Assembly: GCA_000151295.1 (NCBI GenBank)
Contig: GG745364.1
Location: 127,357-191,356 of the forward strand
Length of the DNA stretch: 64,000 bases
Direction: 5' to 3'
Source of the DNA: Allomyces macrogynus ATCC 38327
Taxonomy: Eukaryota > Blastocladiomycota > Blastocladiomycetes > Blastocladiales > Blastocladiaceae
Shown here: positions 21,125 through 32,666 of the stretch, one piece after another
Position numbering within the stretch: position 1 is the stretch's first letter
How the letters are laid out: every line of letters begins with the position of its first letter
Made by a program: the position numbers and the translations under genes
Notes under the pieces: generated by a model
The model's input: only the letters and a program-made list of their open reading frames with translations
Told to the model about the DNA's origin: nothing
The model's database searches: none

Positions 21125-24100
21125 ATGGACCCGAAATACGTGCTGGCCGCGTGGGTCGATGCGACCTTGCACGTGCTGACGACGCGCGCAAGAACCAAGG
21201 ACGTGTTGGTCGACGCGCACGAGCAGGCTCGTGCGGTCGCCGATGCCGCTGCCGTCGCGCCCGATCTCGTCGACTTTCTGCTTACGGGCGAGCTGCTGTG
21301 TCTCGTGTGCCAGGCCGTGCACCCGGCCCTGGTCCTGCGACCGATTCGTATCGCGCCGTCCATGTTTGGCGCTCTCGAAAACTTGACCACGTTTGTCAAG
21401 TATGGATTTCCGTGATGGTTTTTTCGCGCGACTCAGTGGACTAAGTGTGTTGCTGCTGTCCAGGGCTTGTCGAGCGCTGGGCATCGAGGCCTCGTTCCAC
21501 CCGCGCGACGCCATTCAGGTTCGGTTCACGGTGGAGAGTCGTCCAAAATGCCTTCACTCACCTCTCCCGTCTTGATAGGGCCGCCACACCGTTCCCTTCC
21601 TTCTCACCGTTTTCGCCTTTGCCCGTACCGTCGCCGCTCGCCACCCGCCCTTCCCCGCGCCGTCTGTGACCTTCTCTGCCATTGACCTCGCCATGCTCGT
21701 GCCGACCATGCACCGCATCCGTCCGAACCGCAGTTCCGGCCAACTCTCCCTCTCTGGCCCCGGCACGAGCCCGGACCTGTCGACGCTCCTGACGCGCATG
21801 TCGGTTCTCGAGGACCAGCAACAGCGGCTGCTTGACACGGTGCAGGCCATGCAGCACCACGTGGCCGCGTCGCGCCACTCCCTAGAAAAGTTGTCGACAA
21901 GCATGATCGATGCGTTTTTCGAGTTTCAGGAAACGATGCGCCACGCTCAGACGGGCAAATCCGTCGCGCCCCTGCCGGTCTCGCAGCCCGTCTCGGTCCC
22001 GACGTCGCCCGACCTGTCCACCAAGCCCGTGGTCACGTCGCAGGAGACGCTCGTGCGCGCGACCTCTAGCGATATCCCGACCGAGTTGACGACCACGCTC
22101 TACCGCCCGGCGTCGGCGCCGGCGATTTTGCCGCCGCACGTCGCCGAGGCGTGCACGACCAAAGTGGACCGGCTGCGGCAGAGCGCGATTTACGAGTTGG
22201 TTGCGACCGAGCGCGACTTTGTGAGGGATATCGGCATGTTGGTCACGATCTTGGCGTCCAAGGGCAAAGAGTACGATATTGTCTGGGACTTGGACGAGTT
22301 TATGGGCAATTTGCCCACGTTGCTTGCCGACCACGAAAAGATGCTCGCGGTGCTCGAGGAGGAGCTCGTGAATCAGCCGGTTGTCGAGGAGCCCGGAAGG
22401 CTGTTCTTACAAATGGTCTGTTGTTTCTCCGCACCCATCGGTTCCTCGCCCGCGCGGTACTCATTCCTCATCACGGTAGATGCCGCATCTCTCCTCGCAC
22501 GTCGACTACGCAACGCACTACTCGCACATCATGGCGCCTGCCCTACAACTCGCGCGCGTCAGCGACTTTTCCGCGTACCTCGCCACTCTTCCCGAGACCC
22601 GCGGCCACACGCTCGACAGCCTGCTCATCAAGCCGATCCAGCGCATCACCAAGTACCCGCTGCTCGTGGCCGAGACTAAAAAGTACGCCTACGAAAACGA
22701 CCCGGACTACCAGGCACTTGTACAAGCACTGGCCGCGATGCGCGACTTGACCGACCAGGTCGACCAGAGTTCCAAGACCAACTCGGTGCACCAGGAGAAC
22801 CTGGCCCTATTCTCTACCATGGTCGCCGGGTTTGCCGATTTGGATCTGAGTCCGGCGTGTCAGTACCTCCGCGAGGGGAGCGTGGACCGGTGGTGTGCGT
22901 CGGCGAACGCCGCGCAAGGGACGTACTGGATCCTGTTCTCGGAGCGGTTGCTCGTGTGTAAACCCGGATCATCCAAGAGTTTCCGGAAAAAGTACGAGGT
23001 GCTGCTTGATTTGGTGCCGTCGAAAGTGGTCGTGCATGCGGTTGCCGCGCAGCAGTCGTGCGCGCGGTTCCCGTGGTTGTTGGAGTTGATTCCGGTTGGG
23101 AAGGGGAGCAAAGGCGACACGGGCCCGCTTGTGTTTGGGTTTGCGACTGAGCAGGAAATGCAGGCGTGGACGCGTGGAGTGGAGAAGGCGGTCGTGCTGC
23201 AGTTGCAGAAGGGGGTCTCGTCGCTGATGCGCCGGTCCAAGTCGAACCGAAGCTTGTCGATGTCGATGAAGAAGCCATGGGCGCGGTTTATGGTGCGTAT
23301 TTCTGAGTCGCGGTGGGTTGAGCATTGGATGTGGCTAACGGACGGGTTGTGCAGGACTACGGCAAGACCAACTCGAGCAAGGTGACGCTACCCGAACCCC
23401 CAGTCCGTCTCGATCGCCCATCGCTGCTTTCGTTCTGATGGACACAAACTGATGTCCCCCTTCTCCTCCTACCCACAGGTCAACCCCCTCTCACTCCCCG
23501 ACAACGCCGAACTTATCGGGTTCACGCTTGACGACCACTACCCGGCGACCTCGCACGACCTCGGTTTCCAGAAACACACCTTTTTGCGCATCACGCACGT
23601 CGACCGGTCGGACGTCCTGAAAGTCGCCATGAACCGCGTCGTCGGCCTCGTTCCGCGGCACCTCGTGCAGATCGTCAAGGACATGCCGCCCGCGCGGTAC
23701 GCGCGCATCCTGGCCGCGTGCCAGTCGGATATGGCGCTCACCTGGATCGAGTACGCGCAGTGCTGTATCGTGAATCTGACGCCGACGCCTCTCGTGGCCG
23801 CGGCGGCGAATACGGCCGCGGCGGTGGCGGCTGCGCGGAACGCGGGCGCTGGGAATTTGACGTCGGTAGCGGAGAAGAAGGATACGGTGGCGTCGCGGCG
23901 CGCGTCGGTTGTGGTTGCGACCCCGCTCCCGCCAGCCGCGACGGCGGTTCCAGCTGCTCCAACCGCTCCCGCCGCGGCGCCCGTCGCGTCGGCCCTCCCG
24001 CGCGCTGACGCGAGCGACGTCGTCGAACCCGACCCACCGCGGTCCGACTCGCACCCGACGCCCGCGACCGTTGCCGCGCGGCACCTGCGCAAATCCGGTG

Positions 24101-24348
24101 CGAACGGGCGTCACGCAGCACGCAAGAGTGACATGTCGCGCGGATCGACCAAGGCGAGTTTGGACGCGGCCGGTGCGGGGGATGTCGTGACAGAACCCGT
24201 TCCCGGCGCAGAGGGCTGGTTCCGGGTCGTGAAACCGGGCCAGCGCGACTATTATTTCCGCCGCGAGACGGGGGAGACGCGCTGGGAGCCGCCGTCGCCC
24301 GTGGTGGCGGTCGTGGAGCCGGGGGTCGAAGTGACGGTGTTGAGTTGA
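21125..24348 (+). CDS. Cdc24-like RhoGEF (CH-DH-PH) with C-terminal SH3-like and WW domains
   Basis: Six exons: 21125..21399, 21464..21518, 21579..22415, 22480..23292, 23355..23381 (27-bp microexon), 23479..24348; about 958 aa with all phases closing. The N-terminus is a Cdc24-type calponin-homology region ('LTGELLCLVCQAVHPALV', 'ENLTTFVKACRALGI', 'FLLTVFAFARTV'). DH landmarks are 'AIYELVATERDFVRDIGML', 'DSLLIKPIQRITKYPLLV' and 'MRDLTDQVDQ'. The PH segment includes 'GTYWILFSERLLVCK', 'KYEVLLDLVPSKVVV' and 'EQEMQAWTRGV'. After PH comes an SH3-like stretch ('ELIGFTLDDHYPATS...', 'VVGLVPRHLVQIV') and, at the very end, a WW domain ('GWFRVV...DYYFRRETGETRWEPP'). Yeast Cdc24 ends in a PB1 domain instead. 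Role: activation of Cdc42/Rac-type GTPases in polarity. Confidence 0.82.
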
Positions 24349-24485
24349 GTGCAAAGGGGGAGGGTGGGAGGGACTACCAGACTGGATAATTCACAGACTT
24401 GGACCTCGCGGCTGGATTGATTTTTCGACTCGTCAGATGCCTGATTCCACAAGAAGACCGCGCCTTGGCGCACGAATCAAAAATC

Positions 24486-26259
24486 CTACTCTCGATCCAA
24501 CCGAGACGAATAATCAAAGTCGGTCGTCCTCGACGGCCCGGCCGAACTCGCTCCACCCGCATACGACGACGACGCACCCATGCCCTCGGAACCCTATGTT
24601 TCAGCCTCGACAGGTCAGAAAGCGCGACGACAGCGGCAGGTCTTGCCCGACGACGGCATCGTACCCAATGAATATAGTTTGGCGTCTCGCACGCCTGGTA
24701 CTCGTCAATGAGTTCCTGCACAACGCTGCGCGACTCGTCAAACTCGTCGATGCCGTCGGCAAACAGCGCGAGCTTCTTGTACTGGTCCATGAAGGCGTTG
24801 CGCTTGCGCAACTTGTCGTACTGGTCGCACGTGCGCTTGAAGAGCTTATTGGCGGCAACCGAAAGGTGGGACGTGGTGAGAAACGTCGACGGCAAGCATC
24901 GAACTGCGTGAAGAACGACAGAAAATAACACAAACCGCAGCAACTGACGTGTGGTTGGCCAGCATGAGCCCGGAAACGCGATGCGACGTCTGAATGTAGG
25001 GCGACTTTTTCGAGAGCGCGACTTGAATACTCGCGGGCCCCCACGGAATGAAATTGGCGAGCTTGCGCTCGCGAATACGCAGCAGCGACTTGTGCACTTC
25101 GGTCGGGTCGGCCTCGCCCTGAATGATATTGAGAATGGAAATGTAGCACCAGCGCTTGTTTTCCTTGTTGCCCGTGGAAATCATCTTGTTCTTGGGCTGC
25201 AGCAGGCGGCGCATCACATCGAGCACCGTCGTCTTGCGCACGTTCTTGGCCTTTTCCACGTTCTCCGACGCAAACGGCGTATATGCCGTCGTCAGGAAAT
25301 GGCACCGCGGCGTCGGGATCAGCGATGCGACCATGCCCACGAGATCGTTGTTCATGTATCCCGGGTACCGCAACGTCGTGGTGCTCGCCGACATGACGGT
25401 CGACACGAGCTGATTGGTCTGCGTGAAGGTCGGATTCGTGATGTGCAGCTTGTCGGACGCGATCCGGTTGAGCGCGGCATTGTCGAGTACCACGACCGAG
25501 TCGGCGTGCAGCGTGAGCCGCTTGAGCGAGAGCATCGAGTTGTAGGGCTGCACGACCACGTCCGACGTTTCCTCGTTGTTTGGGAACACCGAATACGTCT
25601 GGACGAGCTTTTTCGGGTACCGTGCGCTCAACTGCTCGAGCAGGAACGAACCCATACCCGACCCGGTCCCGCCGGCAATCGAGTGCAGCAGCATAAACCC
25701 TTCGAGCGAGTCGGACCCGTCGGCTTCGCGGTCAATCATGTCGATGATCTCGTCGCACACCTTTTGCCCGCTCTCGTACCCGTGGCCCCAGTTGTTACCG
25801 GCACCGCCGCCGTCGGTCGACTTATAAATGTTTTCCGGGTTGTAGAGGTTGGCGTAGGGTGACGTGAGAATGTTATTGATAACGCGCGGCTCGAGGTCGA
25901 GGAGCAGCGCGCGCGGGATGTAGTGCTCGTCGTCGGCCTGGTGGAGCAAAAAATGGTGGTGGTCAGTACCCGATCGCGCCAGGCGGGACGGCAAGGAACG
26001 CGCCGCGACCGTGAGCGCACCTGGTAGAAGAAGACATCTTTGCGGTCACCACCCTCGGTTGCAAAGCTCTCGAGAATGCCGTCTTGCGCGATTCCGTGTT
26101 CTGCGCACAGCTGCTTCCAAAACTCGTTACCAACTGTAGAAAGATGAAACATAGCACGGTGAGCTCCCTCGATCCGCGAGCGCAGCACGCAGATTTGGGC
26201 ACGTACGTACTCTGGTTCCCACACTGGCCGACCTGCAGGGTGATCAATTCGCGTGGCAT
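24486..26259 (-). CDS. gamma-tubulin
   Basis: Five exons: 26259..26211, 26133..26021, 25937..24935, 24843..24665, 24593..24486; 483 aa, all phases close. It starts [16 protein letters not shown], the gamma-tubulin N-terminus. Other landmarks are '[14 protein letters not shown]', '[16 protein letters not shown]', '[13 protein letters not shown]', the GTP-binding GGTGSGMG, '[13 protein letters not shown]' and '[14 protein letters not shown]', and the spliced '[19 protein letters not shown]'. The last short exon gives a Ser/Gly-rich tail. It nucleates microtubules at the spindle pole body or basal body. The 3' end faces the Cdc24-like gene across about 140 bp. Confidence 0.95.
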
Positions 26260-26993
26260 CGTGAACGTGGTCGTAGAACGGAGAGAGAGTCGCTCGCTCG
26301 GCCGGACGGGGCGCGGGGCAAGAACCTTTTAGAATTACGGGCGCAATTCACAGCGTCAGCCTCTTGAAATCGTGAGGAATGGGAGATCGCGGGTTCAAGG
26401 CGACTCAACGCAATAGACTAGGGTCCTGGATGCATTTGGCCAACGAGAGCAACAGACCTCAAAGTCAAAACGTCTCGCTCGTGGTTGAAATCGGGATCCA
26501 CGGCAGGTTCAGACGCAGGCAGAGAAGAGCGTTGATGGCAATGCGAAAGGTCGGATCCGCTGGACGCTGTTGCTTGAGTTGAATTCGTGAACAGTCGCGA
26601 TTGAACGGCACGCGGAGCGCGCTGCGGCCAGTGTTGAGATTGAGGTCGCTGTGATTTGCAGATTGGATTGTGACGACGACGACGTCGCGAAGTGTCGGCT
26701 CGTTTGACGACCACGACGACGATCGAACCTCACGCAACCACGTCACCCATCGAACCTGATCTTTCTGCTCCTGCCGCCAGTCCATATATCCGCTCAATCG
26801 GCCCGCTGAAACTTCTGCCCCGCAAATGCAAAATTGATTTCTCGAGCAGATTGCTTTTGACATTCGCCACCCTGTTGCCGGGTGCCAGCGATCGCCCGGC
26901 CAGCAGCAGCGCTTGGACTCTAGATTCAACGTCGTGCATGACTTGTTTGCACAAAGCATCTAGATGCAAACGAGGCAACGGCTTCAACTCACT
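26260..26993. other. gamma-tubulin upstream region, no clear gene
   Basis: Contains the gamma-tubulin promoter. A minus-strand ORF (26730-26987) with a helical 'ALCKQVMHDVESRVQALLL' stretch may be part of the unrecognised gene to its right, but I cannot join it. No tRNA folded convincingly. Confidence 0.35.
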
Positions 26994-28290
26994 TCATTTA
27001 GCGCTCGCGTTCTGTAACATCAATTTGGGGGCACCGAGCAACATGTGCAAGCTAACGATAGCCGACGCGCGCATCCTCTTCGCGGACTTGCCTCCACCAC
27101 ACTTACCCTTGCCTCCACTGTACCCGCCCTTGTAGCCGGCAGCGACTTTATGCTTGGTGACCCGCCGAACCCCCTCGGTCTGGTCGTGCACTGCATTCAA
27201 CCGGCCACTTAAGGACTGTGCGGCATGAAACGCGAGGATGGCGCTCAACAACCCCTCGGACCCCGTCATGTGGTCGCTGCCGACCAGCGTCTCGTTGACA
27301 GCGTTCGCGTCCGTTCGGTCGTGGCGCCCTTGATCGAGTGCGACCGACGGGTCGTGCTCGTCGCTGGCACGGACCGGCACCGTTGACGCAACCAACTGTG
27401 ACGTGCTGCCGCCGCCTTGACCTTCTTGCGCGCAGAAATGGACCGTTGCTTGCCCTTGCCGGTGTTGGTCGTTGCCAAGGCGGTGTTGACGAATTGCTTC
27501 GATTCTTCCACTACAGAGATTGCGACGCACGGTGAGAAATGGATCGAGGCGTTGCCTCCTGCAACGACACGTCGTGCAGCTCATCGGCTCCGACTTCCAT
27601 TTCTGCCGCGGGTCGTCCGGCCAAAAGTACCGGCCCAGGAAACTCGCCATCTGCGCAATCGCTTCCTGCACAATGAGCTCGAGGTGAGATCCCACGTCCA
27701 CTCCTTCTCCTTGGCTTCGGTCATGATTTCGTCGCAGCGACCGGCCGCCTCGACAATGAACAAGTAGTCGTTGCTTGCGCGAGTCGTCAGCATCTTTTCG
27801 AGCTCGCGGAGGACGAGCAGCGTCGTGTAGTTGAGAATGTGCGGCCGCTGGTCCTCTTCCTCGATCACCACGGCCAGGACAGCCTACATGGAAGACATTT
27901 ACGCCATCAATGTTCGACCGTGATCAATTGCTCCATCCCCATCGTGAGATTCCACGTACACCGTGATTCTTGCCGCTGAAAAAATGTTGAGTGAACACGT
28001 AGTAGACAGGCAGATCCGTGTGGCAGCGCTCCATGATCTCAGCACGTCTCGCGTCAAAAATAAACGCAAATCAAGGACGTCTCGCATCACGATTGCTCCG
28101 ATTCACTGCTTCGAAAAACGGAGCCGAACGAAGCTCAAACTGAAAAGGGTTGACCCGCTCGACCTTGAAGCGCCAGACGAACCCATCAGCTGGATTTGCA
28201 TCTGGATGCGCACCTCACTCATTCGCGAGCCTTGTTTCCCGGCAATATGTACAATGGCTAATTTGCCCTCACTCTTCCTTGAGAAGATCA
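26994..28290 (-). CDS. unrecognised gene, tandem paralogue copy 1 (exons only)
   Basis: I do not recognise the family. Exon-like blocks in order on the minus strand are: 'VWRFKVERVNPFQFELRS' (about 28190-28110); after a GTGAAT...GAG intron, 'RCHTDLPVYYVFTQHFFSG' (about 28040-27975); after a second intron ending TGTAG, 'AVLAVVIEEEDQRPHILNYT' through 'VEAAGRCDEIMTEAKEKEW' (about 27885-27700); and 'LIVQEAIAQMASFLGRYFW' (about 27680-27620). A one-base shift separates 'EWTWD' from 'HLELIVQ'; the paralogue at 28.7 kb shows these should be contiguous. The 3' part (27000-27500) is basic and low complexity. Helix-rich and soluble by appearance. Confidence 0.4.
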
Positions 28291-28315
28291 ACCAGCTATC
28301 GCAACGGCTCCTCGC

Positions 28316-29394
28316 TCACCTGTCGATCCGGCGCCGACGCGCCGCCAACCTTGCATCGCCCCCACTCCCCAGCTCGCTTGCCGTTCCGTCCCGATCGTCG
28401 GCCACACCGACCAGTCCCCCTTCATTGGCCTGCACGTCGTGGTCCCCAGTCGTACCCATTCGTTCATTCATCTCTTGCACCAAAGTCCCAGCATTGGCAT
28501 CCTGGGCCCCGGAAATCTGCAACAGCGCGTTGCGGGTATTGGCCGGCGAACAAACTAATCGAGACAAGTGAGCAACGGTCATCGTCGAATGTGCGACGGG
28601 TGCACAACCATCGTTGATGGCCAAACATATTATGAACCTTGACCCGTGCCCAAAACACTGCCGCCACCGCCGCCGCCGCCTGCACGTCCGCCAAATCACC
28701 AAATCACGCGTCAGGAACGAGGCCATGTGCACGATGCTATCGTGCACAATCAAGTGGAGGTGCAGGTCAAACGTCCACCCGTCTTTCTTGGCCAGCGTCC
28801 AGATGGACTCGCGGTCGCAGATCGACTAGGCAACAAACTCGCGGATGTTGCTGGCAGTACGAGTGTAGATCAGCTACCCCTCAAGGTACTGCAGGAGCAT
28901 CACCGCGATGATTTTGAGAATCGACAGGCAGAGGCCCTCGACCGACTTGAGACATTGGTTCCGCGCATCCTATTCGATTGGGTCTGACGTCAATTGATGG
29001 CCGTGATCAGAATCTGCCTATTCCGTTGTTGCGATCCACGTGCCTTGTCGGGCTTGCCAAGGAACAGTTTGCGCAAACGCTGCATAAACTGGTTTGGACA
29101 TCAGACCCACGTCACAGCGCTCCACCCTTTAGGCCAGCCGCGCCAATTGTAAAACTCGGGCGTGATGTTCCGGGTTGCATTCTTCATGAGAATAATCGGC
29201 AGATACCAAACACGGTCGGGCGCATTCGTGTCGAGCAGCTGAAAGGATGACTGAGGAGGAAGTGCAGTTTGGTGTTGAGCAGTGGCACAAGTCGAGGCAC
29301 AGATTTGGCGGCAGGCCCTTCCTCTCGACTGACTTGATGGTCCGCTTGAACGGTGTCGAAACTGGCTGTTGCTGGTCGTTCTGCTTGGCCATGG
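28316..29394 (-). pseudogene. unrecognised gene, tandem paralogue copy 2, with in-frame stops
   Basis: Between about 28990 and 28720 the minus strand reads 'GLCLSILKIIAVMLLQYLEG', then a TAG, 'IYTRTASNIREFVA', another TAG, and 'WTLAKKDGWTFDLHLHLIVH' continuing 'DSIVHMASFLTRD'. The last block aligns residue by residue with copy 1 (WTWDLHLELIVQEAIAQMASFLG). A likely first exon sits near 29394 (MAKQNDQQQPVSTPFKRT), and a block 'PDRVWYLPIILMKNATRNIT' / 'PEFYNWRGWPKGWS' near 29230-29105 also ends in a stop. Two in-frame TAG codons make decay more likely than base-call error here. Confidence 0.45.
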
Positions 29395-29499
29395 TCGACG
29401 AGCGGGGTTGCAACAAGTTGGCTGGAGGTACAGTTGTAGCAGGAGAAGCAGGTCTGTGATGTGGCAAGTTGAGAGACTTGACTTGTTGCTGAAGACAAA

Positions 29500-29980
29500 A
29501 GAAGATCAAATTACGGCCTCTCCACCACTTGCGCGCTGACAGGAACGGGCCTTTTTAGCCTTTTTTGCGCAGGTTGTCAAGTTCCTCCACGCTGAATCAC
29601 AGCCAGGTCCTCCCAGACCAGCATGTGTATAACGCTTGCGACTTGCTCACAAGCGACCCCGCAGCTAGGCCGAACTTAAAACCCACGGCGTCACTCATCG
29701 CATCGCGGTGAGACGAGCCGTGGGGCCGGCAACAATAAGCCAAGCAACAGTAAAAAGGCCGCGAGACGCGGTGTCTCGCGGCGCATGTCGTCACGCGGAA
29801 ATGGGGTGACCGTGATGTGCACACCGCGCTTCCTCTCTTTCTGCGGCCTTCGCAGCTGACGACGATCATCGTGACGGATCGCGACCAGCACGACCACCGC
29901 AACACCCTGCGACCATCAGCAAGACGACGAGCTCGTTCATTGAGCCCACGAACCAGTGCCAGAACGCTTCGTCCACCAGC
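29500..29980. other. divergent intergenic region, nothing recognised
   Basis: Lies between the copy-2 5' end (minus) and the proline-rich gene (plus). No domain or repeat seen. Confidence 0.4.
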
Positions 29981-29988
29981 CGACCACG

Positions 29989-31491
29989 ATGATGTACGCG
30001 CCGCCCCCGCCGCCGCCAATGATGGGCGCGCCGCCACCCGCCAACTTCTACGGCCAGAACGCCGTGCCCGTGACCGCACCGGTGCCCGTCCCGATCCCGC
30101 CGCCGCAAGCAGCAGCACAGCAGGCACCGCCGCCTGCGGCCGCACCGGTTCCTGCAGCCAAGGTGAGCACCCTTGAGATCTCCACGACATGACCGTTTCG
30201 GAGACTGATGCGACGCGCACACATCTTCTGGAAAGCCCAAGTCGGAAGCGAGTAAGCTGAATGCGTTTTTGGCCGAGTGCTTGGCGGTCGGGTGTCTCAA
30301 GGTCTGGCCCCGTTTGAGCGCTAATTGGGAAACCATGCCATCGCTCACCGCGACACTTGTCGGACAATGCAGGGCTTCAAGTACTACGAGCTCTACCTCC
30401 GTGGCCGCGAGGAGCTGCTTTTGCGCGTCTACAACAACCCGGACGACTTCAAGAAGGTGTCCAAGCAGCCGAGTTCTATGAACCTGGCGCGGTCCCAGTA
30501 TGATGCTTCTGCTATTCCGAAGCCCCTCATTTGGCACCGCTGAATAAACGCGTTGACGATCCCGGGTTTAGGAGCCGCATCATGCTCTCGAACAAGACGC
30601 AAAATCGGTACGTTGCGATTCTGTCTCGAGAAGACTCGCCGCGTGTTCGCACGACTGATCCGCGTTTACTCGATTTCCAGGCTTATGTGGCAGTCGACGG
30701 ACGCGCTTCCGCCCGCGAGTCCATGCGATCGCGAGCTGGAAAAGGTGCGGCTTCTTCAGAGTGCAACACTTGGCTTGATCCAGAGTGAAACTGACGTGAA
30801 TGCGACAAGTTGCAGGACCCAAGCAAGACGGCATTTCTGATTGCTGGCTACGCGCGGTACAAGTGCCCGTTTGTGTGGGTATGTTGCGGGCGATCCTCGC
30901 CTTCGTCGTAGTGTGGTTCACGCAAGATCTGACTCAATTTCTCCCGGTAGTTGCGCACCAACCACTCCAAGTTTGCCAAGCTCACGGAAAACTCCAAGCA
31001 CGACGACCCGATTAAGCTCGAGTCGGCCGCGGCGTGGAAGACGTCCGGTACGTGCCTCTTCTCCTCATTTCACCTCCGATCCCAGCCCGGTTTCCTGATC
31101 TTCCTCCATCTAGACAACGTGCGCGTCAGTGACATTATCGCCGAAGTTATTGGCATCGCCGTCTCCCCACCGCCCATCAACCCGTTCGCCGTAAACCTCG
31201 GGTACTATGACGACCTGCCGCTCGAAGAGTCGGTCGTGTGCGTCGGCGCCATGCTCGACTTCTTGCAAAAGATTTACCTGTCTAACTCGCCGTACGCGCT
31301 CGCTGGTGCGTTGCCCCCTCCTACGCGTGCTTCACAATCAAGAGAGGCGTCTTTCACAAATTTCTGCCGCATTTGTAGTCTTCCGCGACATTGAAAAGCT
31401 CAGCACGCGACTGTGGCAGGAAACGGCCGAGCTGAGCACAATGGTCGCGACGGGCGCCGCGTCGCCACGGCGTACGACGGCCACGGCCTAG
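29989..31491 (+). CDS. unrecognised multi-exon gene with proline-rich N-terminus
   Basis: I do not recognise the family. The first exon is strongly proline-rich ('MMYAPPPPPPMMGAPPP') and ends at a GTGAGC donor (about 30162). Plausible following blocks: 'KPKSEASKLNAFLAEC', 'GFKYYELYLRGREELLLRVY' (after a CAG acceptor near 30369), a poorly resolved region 30540-30790, 'KTAFLIAGYARYKCPFVW' (about 30820), 'TNHSKFAKLTENSKHDDPI', 'VRVSDIIAEVIGIAVSPPP' then 'GYYDDLPLEESVVCVGAMLD' (31110-31290), and a last exon 'VVFRDIEKLSTRLWQETAEL' to the stop TAG at 31489-31491. The middle exons do not join cleanly in one frame, so the gene may be partly decayed or mis-sequenced. The stop overlaps the MIX23 stop on the other strand. 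Confidence 0.45.
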
Positions 31492-32161
31492 GCGCTCGGC
31501 AAAGTGATGTGGCACTTGCGTTTCAGCGCGATGGCCGTGCGGTCGCGCAGGATGGACTCGACCGTGGATTCGTTGGCGAGGAGCCGGTGCTGAAGTCCGA
31601 GCAAGGAAGGGAAGGGCGCCGAGTCACGAGTCAGATGCGTGGGTGGAGAGAGAACATAAACCTGTGGATTTGACGAATGACACACGGACCTTGCGCTCGA
31701 GCTCAGCGACAGTGTTAGACAGGTGGAGACTGGTCGGGTCCGTTTCGGCGGCCGTGCGCGCCGTCTCGAGCTCGTTGTGAATGACCTAGTGCAGAAGTCG
31801 ACGGGACGTCAGGAACACGGCAAAGAAGCGGACCAACTGGTAGGGAGTGTCGGGGCGTACTTCAGAACACCTGCTAATCCACTCGGCGCGGTGCTGGTAA
31901 ACGGCGAGCAGCTGGTCGCGGAAGTCAGCGCACGGCGCGGTCAGGTCGCCGCGCCTCGGCAACCTGTTAAGCCGGATGTTGAGGTTGTCGTCGACTCTGC
32001 GGAGCTCCTTGACGACATCTAGGTTTCGTTTGATGCCGATTGTTCTTGAAATCAGGTTGCAATTGATTCATATTGGAACCGCGGTAAACGCGCTTGCAGG
32101 TGAACATGCCCTTGAAATAGGAAAAATCGAGGCAGATGGACGGGTCGAACGGCGTGTTCAT
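31488..32161 (-). CDS. MIX23: MIX23 (CCDC58-type) mitochondrial intermembrane-space protein
   Basis: Four exons: 32161..32080, 32018..31861, 31785..31690, 31589..31488; 145 aa, against about 144 aa in human CCDC58/MIX23. Diagnostic points: 'ICLDFSYFK' (first Cys region), 'ELRRVDDNLNIRLN' (LR.IDD.I..LN in the family), 'CADFRDQLLAVYQHRAEWIS' followed by Cys (the long twin-Cys spacing, 19 residues apart here), 'ELERKHRLLANESTVESILR' and terminal 'KRKCHI'. The family is imported through the MIA40 disulfide relay and affects TIM22-type import. The first donor (GTTCCA) is atypical and chosen because it closes phase and length. Confidence 0.78.
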
Positions 32162-32666
32162 GGTGGTGTGCTGATTGTAAGCTGAGCAATGGACGTCGAG
32201 GAGAGTGGTGATCAGCAAGCGCAACAGCATCGTCGCAAATTATGGCCCCTGCCCAATTCCGTGGCGAGCCACGTGCGTTTCTACCGCATTCGGTCCCCTC
32301 GTCTTTGCAACGCAACCTAACCTGCTTTTGTAACGAACTGCAGCAAGAGAACCACAGCCGAGCGCCTCAGCAAGCTAGAAAAAGTGACCGACATTCAATG
32401 GCGAGCACCCACGACGACGACGAACTGCACGTTCAGGAACAGCAAGACCGGACTTGGCGCGCAAGGGCGAGCCTGTGTAACAAGTGCAGCAAGCAGCAAC
32501 CGACCAAAGGCCGAGAAAACATCAAGCATTGCCGCCGTCAACCCGCCAGCTCGACGTGACTGGACGACACCAGAAAAGCCGCACTCCTTGACCCGACTTC
32601 GCGGATCCGCCGACCTTCTTGCATCAAGGCGCAAGCAATATCCAGCGCACCACAACATTCGGCACC
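32162..32666. promoter_or_regulatory. divergent intergenic region
   Basis: 505 bp between the MIX23 start (minus) and M50 copy A (plus); no defined element seen. Confidence 0.4.

Noticed and set aside
26360..26415. Possible tRNA (GGTTCAA-type T-loop and a CTTGAAA anticodon-loop-like segment)
   Set aside because: The anticodon and acceptor stems do not pair and no A-box is present; chance similarity.
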